NCBI RefSeq assembly: GCF_018063565.1
Contig: NZ_JAGPBB010000013.1
Coordinates: forward strand, 1 to 59,014
Reading direction: 5' to 3'
Source of the DNA: Rhodoferax sp.
Lineage (GTDB): Bacteria > Pseudomonadota > Gammaproteobacteria > Burkholderiales > Burkholderiaceae_C
Length of the DNA stretch: 59,014 nt
Within the stretch, counting starts at the first letter, position 1, and each line of letters begins with the position of its first letter. A program made the translations under genes and the position numbers. This document shows, in pieces, positions 7,013 through 15,051 of the stretch. A model generated the notes under the pieces. The model was not told where the DNA came from, ran no database searches, and was given only the letters and a program-made list of their open reading frames with translations.

Positions 7013-7932
7013 TTCACACCTCGCTGCATATTGGCTTGCCATTCCTGATGGAAACGCTTCATGCTTTCAACTTCAACGGCCTCGATGTGCTTCGCGTGCT
7101 CCCAGGCAGGCAAATTCAGCCTAGTCTCAATTTGCTCACGCACGCGTTGACGCAAGTCGTTAGGGTCGATAGCGTCCAGCTCCCAACACGTCTGCCCGTA
7201 GTTTTCAACAAACCATTCGTAACGCTTGTCACTGGCCTTGGTCGATGCGTCGAATGACGGCAATTTTTTGGTGTCGGACTTCAGTACCGCGATGCGTTGG
7301 AATTGCCACTGCGAGCCGTAGCGCTTGAGCCGGGCAGGTAGATCAATCTCGCTCATAAACATGCCGGACGGATCGAAGTCGCCGATATACAAAACAATCG
7401 GGTTTTGATGGTCTGGCACGTCGAGCGAATCTTCAGCCGCTTGCCGCACAGATGTAAAACTACCAAATCCTTTTTGCACACGAAACGTCACGCCAAACTC
7501 GTCTAGCACTGGCGCAAGTAGCCCTGCAACGGTTGATTTTTCGCTCCAGACTTCGATCAGAGTCGGTTGGTCTTGCCAGTAGTTGCGGCGATAGCCACGC
7601 ACTGCCGCATCAATAATCTGGCTTGGATTTCTCCAGGTGCTGATACGGTCAACCGCCCGTGTACCGTCCACAATCTGTGTCCAGTCAAGTGCGCCGATTT
7701 CGCGCATAGCCGTCATCACACGAGACACCTTTTGAGTGTTGTTTGTGGCCATGTTTTCGATTAGCCCACGGGTGAACAGCGCATACGCCACTCCACGCAC
7801 AGTGATGGGCGCACGCTCTGCAACGATTGCCAGAATCGCCGCCTCAAAGACGGTTGTCCTTTTGGCTTTGCCGCGAGTGTTGGTCGATTTGGCTTTGCTC
7901 TTGCGTGGCGCTTTTTTAGCCGTGGTATTCAT
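7009..7932 (-). CDS. Toprim protein resembling topoisomerase VI subunit A
   Basis: 307 residues after a Lys-rich N-terminus. Residues 28-80 form a winged-helix-like domain (ITVRGVAYALFTRG) in which Tyr50 sits where Spo11/Topo VI-A proteins have their RExYY catalytic tyrosine. Residues 124-200 are a Toprim domain with an acidic residue at about 127 or 131 (IEVWSEK) and the metal motif GDFDPSG at 184-190. No Topo VI-B (GHKL) partner is visible in the window. A frame continues upstream to 8319 without coding character, so I start at the ATG at 7932, which overlaps the preceding stop (ATGA). It could be a nickase, topoisomerase or a DNA-binding protein; activity is not shown. Confidence 0.65.
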   Translation of the reverse strand: MNTTAKKAPRKSKAKSTNTRGKAKRTTVFEAAILAIVAERAPITVRGVAYALFTRGLIENMATNNTQKVSRVMTAMREIGALDWTQIVDGTRAVDRISTWRNPSQIIDAAVRGYRRNYWQDQPTLIEVWSEKSTVAGLLAPVLDEFGVTFRVQKGFGSFTSVRQAAEDSLDVPDHQNPIVLYIGDFDPSGMFMSEIDLPARLKRYGSQWQFQRIAVLKSDTKKLPSFDASTKASDKRYEWFVENYGQTCWELDAIDPNDLRQRVREQIETRLNLPAWEHAKHIEAVEVESMKRFHQEWQANMQRGVK

Positions 7933-8195
7933 GCTGCACCAACTTTCTTTGCGAATGCCACCATCGCTGTGAAGTCGGCACAGTAACGTGTCAATCCGAA
8001 TTTGCAGCAAGTGAACCCGCCGTCGGGCGACCTGTGGACCGTGTGCCCGGCCAGCGCCAGTTTGGCCATCAACGTGGCAACGGTTTTTCCAGCATCTTGC
8101 GGGATCTGCCCAGGGCTGGCAGAATCTTGCTTGGTGGTGCCATCCGCCTGGCCTCCGAAGTTTGCCGCTTCGGGGGCTTTTCTTATGGTGAGCAT
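7929..8195 (-). CDS. hypothetical element protein, 88 aa
   Basis: Small basic protein with a variable Gly/Gln-rich N-terminus and a compact C-terminus (LMAKLALAGHTVHRSPDGG then FTCCKFGLTRYCADFTAMVAF). Three Cys lie close together in the second half. I recognise no function; similar small proteins are common beside integrases and AlpA regulators. Its stop overlaps the start of the Toprim gene by ATGA, so it is part of the same operon. Confidence 0.55.
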   Translation of the reverse strand: MLTIRKAPEAANFGGQADGTTKQDSASPGQIPQDAGKTVATLMAKLALAGHTVHRSPDGGFTCCKFGLTRYCADFTAMVAFAKKVGAA

Positions 8196-8210
8196 GGTGG
8201 TGTGCTCCCC

Positions 8211-8459
8211 TTAGATCGTTGCGGCCAGTTCGGCGCGTTGGGCGTGCAGCTTGGTCACCAAGGCGCGAAGCTGGTCGTCGTTGTAGCCAGCGACACGAGC
8301 ATTTGCCAAAGCTTGACATTCATAATCAGGCCATCCCTTTGAACGCAGGCCAATCGGAATGCCCTTCGTCAGCGTGCCGTCCCTTTGCGCTTCATACAAC
8401 GACGTGTCGGAAGGCCAGCCAAACACGTCCTTCACCCCAGGCGCTCGCAAAAACTTCAT
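8211..8459 (-). CDS. AlpA-family regulator / excisionase-like protein
   Basis: 82 residues starting MKFLRAPGVKDVFGWPSDTS, with the AlpA-type winged helix-turn-helix (LYEAQRDGTLTKGIPIG and WPDYECQALANAR). Such proteins activate integrase expression or act as directionality factors in P4-like elements. A longer frame reaches 8570, but the ATG at 8459 has a strong AAGGAG site at the right distance and begins exactly at the domain. A seven-base palindrome lies about 100 bases upstream. Confidence 0.75.
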   Translation of the reverse strand: MKFLRAPGVKDVFGWPSDTSLYEAQRDGTLTKGIPIGLRSKGWPDYECQALANARVAGYNDDQLRALVTKLHAQRAELAATI

Positions 8460-8560
8460 CGTCAAAACTCCTTTTTGTTTCCCGCTGAACCTCTTCGGCG
8501 GGTGAGGGAATTCGATCAGTTTTCGCGGTGTTTGGGGTACCCTTAGCACACTTGGGGGTG

Positions 8561-8578
8561 CCGCTAGCAAACTAGCGG
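8561..8578. promoter_or_regulatory. palindrome upstream of the AlpA-like gene
   Basis: CCGCTAG and CTAGCGG are perfect seven-base arms separated by CAAA. The site lies in the 138-base gap between the hypothetical gene ending at 8598 and the AlpA-like start. There is no T tract, so an operator is more likely than a terminator. GGGGTACC and GGGGGTGCC motifs stand next to it (8535-8562). Confidence 0.4.
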
Positions 8579-8597
8579 TACTCTGATTTAATAGCAG

Positions 8598-9188
8598 CTA
8601 TTGCTTAATCCACTTGGCTTTCAGGTGCTTTTCGATCACGCGTTGTAAATCGTCCAACTTGCCGTTGAAATGCTTCGGTGACCGGCTGGCCAATCGTCGT
8701 GCAATAGCGCGTGCGCCGCCCTCTCTGGCCTCAAGTGGCGCGGTCATTTGGGCATCAACCCATGCTTTCAATTGGGTTGCAGCAGCGTTCCTCGGGTTGG
8801 ATCGGCCACCAAGCGCACCGGCTTTGCGCTTACGCAGCTTCTGCCCGGCAAACGTCGTCCTGAACGACATGGTGCTTCTGATCAGCAAGCGGAACAACTC
8901 GACCTGAGTCACCAACGGGTTTTGGCCAAGGAACGCCACAAGCTCGTCATCCGTGGCATCGACCGGTGGCGGGTACGCCAGCACGGCCATGTATTGCCGG
9001 TGCAACTCCGCGCGGTAATCATCGGTCACCGCCGTCAGGAACTCCTCAACCCGTGCGGCATCTTCGGGTGCCCCTGTCCGTTGGGCCACTTCCTGCACCG
9101 CCGTCAGGTAGCGCCTTTGCGTGTCGTTCAAGATCGGTGCTGCCTTGCCTGTGAAGCCACGCAGGCCGAATCCTTTTTGTGTTGCCAT
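8598..9188 (-). CDS. hypothetical element protein, about 196 aa
   Basis: A mostly helical, basic protein beginning MATQKGFGLRGFTGKAAPIL and ending KHLKAKWIKQ, with Arg/Lys-rich segments (GQKLRKRKAGALGGRSN) that suggest nucleic acid contact. I recognise no family. The frame remains open to a TTG at 9287, six bases after the integrase stop, but the ATG at 9188 has a G-rich stretch upstream and begins the part with convincing amino-acid composition. It follows the integrase in the same direction. Confidence 0.5.
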   Translation of the reverse strand: MATQKGFGLRGFTGKAAPILNDTQRRYLTAVQEVAQRTGAPEDAARVEEFLTAVTDDYRAELHRQYMAVLAYPPPVDATDDELVAFLGQNPLVTQVELFRLLIRSTMSFRTTFAGQKLRKRKAGALGGRSNPRNAAATQLKAWVDAQMTAPLEAREGGARAIARRLASRSPKHFNGKLDDLQRVIEKHLKAKWIKQ

Positions 9189-9293
9189 CCCGTCCCCCCA
9201 CACGCCCTGAAATGAACCAGCGCCAGGCAGATCAGGGGTAATCTGCTTTTCGCCCTTGGGGATCAGCCTCGGGCTAGGCGTGGTCAAAAACTG

Positions 9294-10529
9294 TTACGCC
9301 GCCTTGAACTTGATCACGTCGCCACCCTTGGCCAGCTTGTCCAAGTAGTCGGCCCATACTTGCAGCATTGCCGTCCTGTCCTCAAGGTGCGTGGTTCTGT
9401 CGTATGCGCCGCCGTGCGTGATCTGGCCTGTGTGGGCCAACTGCGCTTCAATCACATCCTTGGGGTACTTCAGCACTTGGCGCAAGATAGTGCGCCCTGT
9501 TGCCCGGTAGCCGTGCCAGGTGTGAATGCCTTTGTAGCCCATGGCCGCAAGCGCTGCACTCACCCCCGCCTCAGACATTGGGGCGCGCCAGTCACGCAGA
9601 CCCGGGAACACAAACTCGCGCTCACCTGTGAGCTTGTGCAGGTCGCGCAGTACCTCAACAGCCTGTCGCGGCAACGGGACTACATGGGGCTGTCCATTGA
9701 TCTTTTCGGCCTTGGTGCGCTTCATAGCCTCGCTGGGTATCGACCACAGCGCCCTATCCATATCCACATCAGCCCACCGCATCGTGCGCAGGTTGCCCGG
9801 CCGCTGGAACAGGATTGGTGCCAACTTCAGCGCGGCACGGACCGTTGGCCCACCCTGATAGGCGTCGCTGGCGCGCAGCAGTTCACCCAGCTTCACCGGG
9901 TCGATGATGGCTGGCAGGTTCTCCTTGATATGCGGCCTCAAGGCTTTCTTAATGTCCTGCGAAATATCGCGCTCTGCCCGGCCTGTCGCTACAGCATGGC
10001 ACCACACGCCGTGCGCCGTGATCAGGACCCTGTGCGCCACGTCCAGGCTACCTCGGGCCTCCACCTTCTGAATCACCGCCAGTAGCTCGATCGGCTTGAT
10101 GCTGGCAATCACCCGCTTGCCCAGGTACGGCATCAGGTCCTTGGTGATGTTGCGCCGCTCACGGACATAGTGGGTTTCGCTCCAATTGGGCTTACCGCGT
10201 TCCAGCCAATCGCTGGCGGTGGCGGTCAAGGTGTCCCCGCTGCCCACAGATTCCTTGAGCCGTTCGACCTGACGGGCCTGGAGTGGGTCGATACCATCGG
10301 CCTTCTGGATCTTGGCCGCATCCCGGGCTTTGCGTGCCGCCGTCAGTGTCACATCCGGGTAGCTGCCCAGCGCCAGTTGCTTTTCTTTGCCGTCCACACG
10401 GTACTTCAGAAACCAGCGCTTCGAGCCAGCCGGGCTAACTTGCAGATACATGCCGCCAGAATCAGCAAAACGGGCTTGTTTGCGTTCAGGTGGGCATTTT
10501 GCGTTGCGGCATTGGGCATCGGTCAGCAT
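9294..10529 (-). CDS. P4-type tyrosine integrase (DUF4102 N-terminus)
   Basis: A 411-residue site-specific recombinase. The N-terminal 85 residues match the DUF4102 arm-binding domain (GGMYLQVSPAGSKRWFLKYR, LGSYPDVTLTAARKARD). The catalytic residues of tyrosine recombinases are all recognisable: R243 in QRPGNLR, H339 and R342 in HGYRATGR, H366 in QLAHTG and the nucleophile Y376 in GGAYDRT. The gene appears intact. Its start is about 230 bases from the 3' end of tRNA-Thr, so tRNA-directed insertion of this element is the simplest reading. Confidence 0.93.
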   Translation of the reverse strand: MLTDAQCRNAKCPPERKQARFADSGGMYLQVSPAGSKRWFLKYRVDGKEKQLALGSYPDVTLTAARKARDAAKIQKADGIDPLQARQVERLKESVGSGDTLTATASDWLERGKPNWSETHYVRERRNITKDLMPYLGKRVIASIKPIELLAVIQKVEARGSLDVAHRVLITAHGVWCHAVATGRAERDISQDIKKALRPHIKENLPAIIDPVKLGELLRASDAYQGGPTVRAALKLAPILFQRPGNLRTMRWADVDMDRALWSIPSEAMKRTKAEKINGQPHVVPLPRQAVEVLRDLHKLTGEREFVFPGLRDWRAPMSEAGVSAALAAMGYKGIHTWHGYRATGRTILRQVLKYPKDVIEAQLAHTGQITHGGAYDRTTHLEDRTAMLQVWADYLDKLAKGGDVIKFKAA

Positions 10530-10567
10530 GAGGGGGCAACTCCAGCGGTAGGGGGGTGTAAACAGTG

Positions 10568-10714
10568 TTTTTCATTGGGAAACGGGGGTGCGTACCCCCA
10601 CTTTTTCAAGAAAACTCAAAATCTCCCCCCATTTGTACCCCCGATTTGTCCCGGCTGTCAATGTATCTCCCCGTATCTCCCTGGAGTGTATTTAGGTGCT
10701 TTCCCAATGAAAAA
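10568..10714. repeat. integrase upstream region with 15-bp inverted repeat and G-rich motifs
   Basis: TTTTTCATTGGGAAA at 10568-10582 recurs as its exact reverse complement at 10700-10714. Between the two lie a GGGGGTGCGTACCCCC palindrome (10585-10600), further TACCCCC motifs near 10647 and a doubled GTATCTCCC. Such ordered short sites between an integrase gene and its tRNA are typical of arm-type binding sites and the attachment core. Which base is the crossover point cannot be told. Confidence 0.55.
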
Positions 10715-10746
10715 GGCCACCAAGAGTATGTCTTTGGTGGCCTTTG
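10709..10746 (-). terminator. terminator of tRNA-Thr
   Basis: On the minus strand AAAGGCCACCAA pairs with TTGGTGGCCTTT across a short loop, followed by a T run. It begins about 13 bases after the encoded CCA of tRNA-Thr. The stem is strong and nearly symmetrical. Confidence 0.75.
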
Positions 10747-10756
10747 TATGAATGAC

Positions 10757-10832
10757 TGGTGCCGATTATCGGATTCGAACTGATGACCTACCGCTTACAA
10801 GGCGGTTGCTCTACCAACTGAGCTAAATCGGC
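10757..10832 (-). tRNA. tRNA-Thr(TGT)
   Basis: On the minus strand the sequence folds as a cloverleaf: acceptor GCCGATT/AATCGGC, D-arm AGCTCAGTTGGTAGAGC, anticodon stem CCGCC/GGCGG with loop TTGTAAG giving anticodon TGT, and T-arm with TTCGAATCC. The 3' CCA is encoded (10757-10759). It reads out of the sspB side towards the integrase and is the likely insertion target of the element. Confidence 0.95.
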
Positions 10833-10875
10833 AACGGGCCAAATTCTACATGACGCAGAAACTACCCCAGCACGG

Positions 10876-11403
10876 TCACTTGATGCGGGTCAGCGTTGGT
10901 TTGCCAGACGATTTGACCGGCTTCGGCTTGTGCGCGGCTGGCTCATGCGATTGATCCGAGTCGGCAACTTCTTTCGGCAACTGTTCCTTTGCCTGGGCTT
11001 TGGCCGCCACATCTGCGAGCTTGACGGCGGGTCGAGCGGCTGATGTGCTGCCAGGACGCGTCAGAGCAGGGCGATCCGGTTTGGGGAACGCCATACCCTG
11101 GCCGTTTTCACGCGCAAAGATCGCGATAACCTGCTCCATCGGCACGATGATTTCCCGCACCGCGCCGGAAAACCGCGCTTTGAACTCAAGGTAATCGTTG
11201 CCCATGCGCAAAGCGGTGGTCGCATCCATCCCGATATTGAGCACGATCTCGTCGTTCTTGACGTATTCCAGCGGGACCTGAACAGATCCGTCAACCGCCA
11301 CCGTGACATAGGGAGTCAACCCATTGTCACTGCACCATTCGTGCAACGCCCGGATCAGGTAGGGCCGTGTGGAGCTGGGTTCATCCTCTTGTTTGGCTGC
11401 CAT
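10876..11403 (-). CDS. sspB: ClpXP protease specificity-enhancing factor SspB
   Basis: 175 residues. SspB delivers SsrA-tagged proteins to ClpXP. The folded N-terminal domain is clear (RPYLIRALHEWCSDNGLTPYV, then VPLEYVKNDEIVLNIG and FSGAVREIIVPMEQVIAIFARENGQGM). The C-terminal third is a flexible Ala/Pro/Lys-rich tail ending in PTLTRIK, comparable to the ClpX-docking tail of the family. It lies 12 bases after sspA, as in many proteobacteria, and the tRNA-Thr gene follows. Confidence 0.93.
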   Translation of the reverse strand: MAAKQEDEPSSTRPYLIRALHEWCSDNGLTPYVTVAVDGSVQVPLEYVKNDEIVLNIGMDATTALRMGNDYLEFKARFSGAVREIIVPMEQVIAIFARENGQGMAFPKPDRPALTRPGSTSAARPAVKLADVAAKAQAKEQLPKEVADSDQSHEPAAHKPKPVKSSGKPTLTRIK

Positions 11404-11415
11404 AGTGACCGGCGC

Positions 11416-12027
11416 TTACTTGCGCATCACTTTCTCAGACGGGGTGAGCGCCTCAATATAGGCCGGACGCGAGAAGATTCGCTCAGCATACTTGAGCAAC
11501 GGTGCCGCATTCTTGCTAAGTTCAATGCCGTAGTAGTCCAAACGCCACAACAAAGGCGCAATTGCCACATCGAGCATCGAAAACCCGTCGCCAAGCATGA
11601 ACTTGTTCTTGAGAAACACCGGTGCCAGTTGGGTTAGCCGATCACGGATGTGAGCGCGGGCCTTCTCCAGCGCCTTTTCATTGGATTTGGCGGTGCGAGA
11701 CTCCAGAATCGACACATGGACAAACAGTTCTTTCTCGAAATTGAGCAAGAACAAGCGCACACGTGCCCGGTCCACCGGGTCGCCCGGCATGAGTTGGGGA
11801 TGCGGAAAACGCTCATCGATGTACTCGTTGATGATGTTGGACTCATAAAGAATCAAATCACGCTCGACCAGAATCGGCACTTGCCCATACGGATTCATCA
11901 CACTGATGTCTTCGGGCTTGTTGTAAAGGTCAACGTCCCGAATTTCAAAATCCATGCCCTTCTCAAACAAGACAAAACGGCAACGGTGGGAAAAAGGACA
12001 GGTTGTTCCTGAATAAAGCACCATCAT
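11416..12027 (-). CDS. sspA: stringent starvation protein A (glutathione S-transferase fold)
   Basis: 203 residues with a thioredoxin-like N-terminal domain (MVLYSGTTCPFSHRCRFVLF, NPYGQVPILVERDLILYESNIINEYIDERFPHPQL) and an all-helical C-terminal domain (FMLGDGFSMLDVAIAPLLWRLDYYGI). SspA binds RNA polymerase and acts in stationary phase and acid stress; it has no GST activity in characterised members. The ribosome site AGGAG is six bases before the ATG. It forms an operon with sspB and is separated from petC by a terminator-like hairpin. Confidence 0.94.
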   Translation of the reverse strand: MMVLYSGTTCPFSHRCRFVLFEKGMDFEIRDVDLYNKPEDISVMNPYGQVPILVERDLILYESNIINEYIDERFPHPQLMPGDPVDRARVRLFLLNFEKELFVHVSILESRTAKSNEKALEKARAHIRDRLTQLAPVFLKNKFMLGDGFSMLDVAIAPLLWRLDYYGIELSKNAAPLLKYAERIFSRPAYIEALTPSEKVMRK

Positions 12028-12041
12028 GGTTGCAGGCTCCT

Positions 12042-12079
12042 AAAAAAATAAAAGAGCGGGAGCTGTCAGGCATCCCACT
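12042..12079 (-). terminator. intrinsic terminator between petC and sspA
   Basis: On the minus strand AGTGGGA pairs with TCCCGCT (one G-U) around an 11-base loop, followed by CTTTTATTTTTTT. It lies after petC and directly before the sspA ribosome site, so it should uncouple the bc1 operon from sspAB. Confidence 0.65.
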
Positions 12080-12086
12080 CTGAAGA

Positions 12087-12116
12087 ATCTGCGCATCACC
12101 CTAAGGGCGCGCAGAT
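12087..12116 (-). other. strong hairpin downstream of petC
   Basis: ATCTGCGC and GCGCAGAT are perfect eight-base arms. The loop contains a further CCC/GGG pairing. It sits 14 bases after the petC stop, upstream of the terminator, and may protect the petABC transcript 3' end. Confidence 0.5.
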
Positions 12117-12129
12117 CGATGATCGCCAA

Positions 12130-12819
12130 CTACTTGATGTCTTTCCAGTAAACGGCATTGAGCCGCCAGGTCAGAAATGTCAATATGGCCAAAAACGCCA
12201 GAACCCACAGACCGATGTTCTTGCGTGTGGTCTGGGCAGGCTCTGCCATCCACTGCAGGTAGTTGACCAAGTCACCAATGGTCTGATCGTATTGGGCCGG
12301 AGTCAGGCTTCCTTGCAATTCCCAAAGGACGTGGGGCATCGCCACATTCGGGAAAACATGATTGTTCCAGCCCGTGGGCTTGGTCTCGTCACGGTAAAAA
12401 CCCCGCATATAAGAATACAGGTAGTCGGTACCGGTACCACCAGCGCCTGCGCGCGAACGCGCAATCACGGTCAGGTCAGGCGGATTCACGCCAAACCACG
12501 CCTTGGCCTGTTTGGGGTCAATGGCTGCAATCATGGTCTCACCCAACTTGGCGTTGGTGACCAGCAGGTTGTCCTTGATCTGCTCGGGGGTCAAACCGAT
12601 GTCCTGCAGACGGTTGTAACGCATGAACGCTGCTGAATGGCAATTCAGACAGTAATTGACAAACGTCTTGGCACCGCTTTGCAATGCCGCCATGTCCTTG
12701 ATCTTGTCCGGCGCCTTATCCCACGCGGGTCCAGCAACATTGGCGTGCACCGTTGCGGCCAAACCCAGAACACACATCAAACTAAGAATAACTTTTTTTG
12801 TGAGACCCATGGTATTCAT
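12130..12819 (-). CDS. petC: cytochrome c1 of the bc1 complex
   Basis: 229 residues. Signal peptide (KVILSLMCVLGLAATVHA), haem c motif CLNCH near residue 57, a Met ligand in FPNVAMPHVLWE and a C-terminal membrane anchor (IGLWVLAFLAILTFLTWRL). This is the periplasmic electron carrier of ubiquinol:cytochrome c reductase. It is the third gene of the petABC operon, 15 bases after petB. The length is close to that of other betaproteobacterial cytochromes c1. Confidence 0.95.
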   Translation of the reverse strand: MNTMGLTKKVILSLMCVLGLAATVHANVAGPAWDKAPDKIKDMAALQSGAKTFVNYCLNCHSAAFMRYNRLQDIGLTPEQIKDNLLVTNAKLGETMIAAIDPKQAKAWFGVNPPDLTVIARSRAGAGGTGTDYLYSYMRGFYRDETKPTGWNNHVFPNVAMPHVLWELQGSLTPAQYDQTIGDLVNYLQWMAEPAQTTRKNIGLWVLAFLAILTFLTWRLNAVYWKDIK

Positions 12820-12834
12820 GTTTTGTTCTCCTGC

Positions 12835-14235
12835 TCAATGCGCCGTGAAAGTGACGCGACTGGGCACAGTTTTAAACGTCCCAAGACGGCTCCACCATGG
12901 CATCAGAATAAAAAAGCCAAAGTAGAAAAGCGTACCGGCCTGGGAAATGCGCCCGGCAATGTCAGACACCGGTTGCGTGCCAAGGTAGCCGATGACAAAA
13001 AAGTTGATGACGAAAACAGCGTAGAGAACCTTGTGCCAGTTCGGACGGTAACGAATGGACTTGACCGGGCTGTTGTCCAGCCAGGGCAGGAAGAACAGGA
13101 TCACCACACCGCCACCCATGGCGACCACGCCCCAGAATTTGGCATCAATGGCCATCATCATGGCTGAAATGACCAGCGCACCGCCCACGATCGCACCCTT
13201 GAAGAGGACTGGCATCTTGATTTTGGCAACTGCCAGCACCGCACCCAAGATCACACAGGCTATCAGCACATACATCATCTCGCTGGTCACAGCGCGCAGC
13301 AGTGTGTAGAACGGCGTGAAATACCAGACCGGTGCGATGTGCAACGGTGTCTGGAACGGGTCAGCCGGAATGAAATTGTTGTACTCCAGAAAGTAGCCAC
13401 CCATCTCCGGGGCAAAAAACACCACCGCGCTGAACACAAACAGGAACACGCTAACGCCGAACACGTCATGCACCGAGTAGTACGGATGGAACGGAATGCC
13501 GTCCAGCGGGATACCTTTGGCATCTTTGGTTGCTTTGATCTCAACGCCGTCGGGGTTGTTGGAGCCCACCTCATGCAAGGCAATGATGTGCGCCACCACC
13601 AGACCGAGCAGCACCAGCGGCACAGCGATCACGTGGAAGCTGAAGAAGCGGTTCAGGGTGGCATCACCCACCACAAAGTCGCCACGAATCAGCAGCGCCA
13701 GGTCCGGGCCGATGAAAGGAATGGCAGAGAACAGGTTAACGATCACCTGCGCGCCCCAATAGCTCATCTGCCCCCAGGGCAGCAGGTAGCCCATAAAGGC
13801 CTCCGCCATCAAGGCCAGGAAGATGCCACAGCCAAACAGCCAGATCAGCTCACGCGGCTTACGGTAGCTGCCATACATCAGGCCACGGAACATGTGCAGA
13901 TACACCACCACAAAAAACGCTGACGCGCCGGTGGAGTGCATGTAGCGAATCAGCCAGCCCCAGGGTACATCGCGCATGATGTACTCAACTGACGCAAACG
14001 CCACTGCTGCATCCGGCTTGTAATGCATCACCAGAAAGATGCCGGTGACGATCTGGATCACCAGCACCAGCAGCGACAAAGAGCCAAAGATGTACCAAAA
14101 GTTGAAGTTCTTCGGTGCGTAATACTCACTCATGTGCTCTTTGAAGAGCTTGGACAAGGGAAAACGGTTGTCAACCCAGTTGAGTGCCTTGTCGCCCAGC
14201 GGGGCGTTGGGGGAGATTTCGTGAAATTCAGCCAT
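12835..14235 (-). CDS. petB: cytochrome b of the bc1 complex
   Basis: 466 residues with eight predicted membrane helices. Paired haem-ligand His are seen in [18 protein letters not shown] and [20 protein letters not shown], and the quinol-site PEWY-type motif appears as [15 protein letters not shown] (Val for Glu-region variation, APVWY). It carries both haems b and the Qo and Qi sites. The C-terminal extension with extra helices ([26 protein letters not shown]) is as in other betaproteobacteria. It lies between petA and petC. Confidence 0.95.
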   Translation of the reverse strand: MAEFHEISPNAPLGDKALNWVDNRFPLSKLFKEHMSEYYAPKNFNFWYIFGSLSLLVLVIQIVTGIFLVMHYKPDAAVAFASVEYIMRDVPWGWLIRYMHSTGASAFFVVVYLHMFRGLMYGSYRKPRELIWLFGCGIFLALMAEAFMGYLLPWGQMSYWGAQVIVNLFSAIPFIGPDLALLIRGDFVVGDATLNRFFSFHVIAVPLVLLGLVVAHIIALHEVGSNNPDGVEIKATKDAKGIPLDGIPFHPYYSVHDVFGVSVFLFVFSAVVFFAPEMGGYFLEYNNFIPADPFQTPLHIAPVWYFTPFYTLLRAVTSEMMYVLIACVILGAVLAVAKIKMPVLFKGAIVGGALVISAMMMAIDAKFWGVVAMGGGVVILFFLPWLDNSPVKSIRYRPNWHKVLYAVFVINFFVIGYLGTQPVSDIAGRISQAGTLFYFGFFILMPWWSRLGTFKTVPSRVTFTAH

Positions 14236-14246
14236 GTCGTTCGTCC

Positions 14247-14861
14247 TTAGGCTTTCTTGTCGTCACCAATGAGCAACTTGGTGTCTGAGAGGTACATATG
14301 CGGGGGCACTTCGAGATTGTCCGGTGCGGGCTTGTTTTTATAGACACGCCCCGCCAGATCGAAGGTGGAACCGTGACAGGGGCAGAAAAAACCTCCGTCC
14401 CAGTCATCAGGCAACGAAGGTTGTGGCCCCGGCTTGAACTTGTCAGACGGAGAACAACCCAAATGGGTGCAAATGCCGACGACCACCAGAAACTCGGGCT
14501 TGCGTGAGCGAACTTCGTTGCGTGCGTATTCAGGGGCCTGTTCAGCAGGCTTGCGTTCAGACTTGGGGTCGGCCAGTTGGTCGTTGTGTTTGGGCAACGC
14601 AGCCAACTGCTCCGGTGTGCGGCGCACCACCCAGACAGGCTTGCCACGCCATTCCACCGTTAACTTCTCACCCGGTGCCAAAGCTGAGATGTCAGCCTCA
14701 ACGGCTGCGCCTGCTGCCTTGGCCTTCTCGGAAGGAAGGAAGGAACTGACAAAGGGAACAACTGCGGCGACACCACCAACGGCACCAGCGCAGCCGGATG
14801 CAATCAGCCATGTCCGCTTGCTCGCGTCATTCAGATTGCTTACGGCGATAGCTTCACTCAT
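14247..14861 (-). CDS. petA: Rieske iron-sulfur subunit of the bc1 complex
   Basis: 204 residues. The [2Fe-2S] ligands are in CTHLGC and CPCHGS, the two Rieske boxes. The N-terminus has [17 protein letters not shown], a Tat-like signal/anchor in which Lys-Arg replaces Arg-Arg. The start at 14861 has a GAGG site; the frame upstream to 14891 has no signal character. Rieske proteins fold before export and normally need Tat, and tatABC are encoded in this same window (19022-20554). Confidence 0.95.
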   Translation of the reverse strand: MSEAIAVSNLNDASKRTWLIASGCAGAVGGVAAVVPFVSSFLPSEKAKAAGAAVEADISALAPGEKLTVEWRGKPVWVVRRTPEQLAALPKHNDQLADPKSERKPAEQAPEYARNEVRSRKPEFLVVVGICTHLGCSPSDKFKPGPQPSLPDDWDGGFFCPCHGSTFDLAGRVYKNKPAPDNLEVPPHMYLSDTKLLIGDDKKA

Positions 14862-15051
14862 GGAAATCCTCAATGATAAAGACCACAACACTTAACAGCT
14901 TTTGATTGTAACTGAGCAACTTGCAGCCAAATGACGGCGCTCCCTCCATCAAAGCCTGAGGCTCAAGTATATGCAGCCCGGCTGATGTTACCTGAGCCTG
15001 CAAGGATCATTTATATTCGGCACTTCGTTCAAAACTATTTAAAGGCTAACC

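Larger units (their letters stand above)
4270..10756. mobile_element. P4-type integrative element at tRNA-Thr (about 6.5 kb, boundaries approximate)
   Basis: All genes read on the minus strand in a tight array: integrase, hypothetical, AlpA-like regulator, small protein, Toprim protein, CHC2 primase, DUF3987 protein, Cys-motif protein, small protein. Several neighbours overlap by ATGA or a few bases. The integrase gene begins about 230 bases from the 3' end of a tRNA-Thr gene, the usual target for this integrase class. The left edge is placed at the last convincing gene, and no direct-repeat att copy could be found, so both ends are estimates. I see no phage structural, conjugation, defence or resistance genes. 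Confidence 0.75.

Noticed and set aside
7933-8319. N-terminal extension of the Toprim gene
   Set aside because: Overlaps two better supported genes and has shadow-type composition (many Arg, His, Trp).
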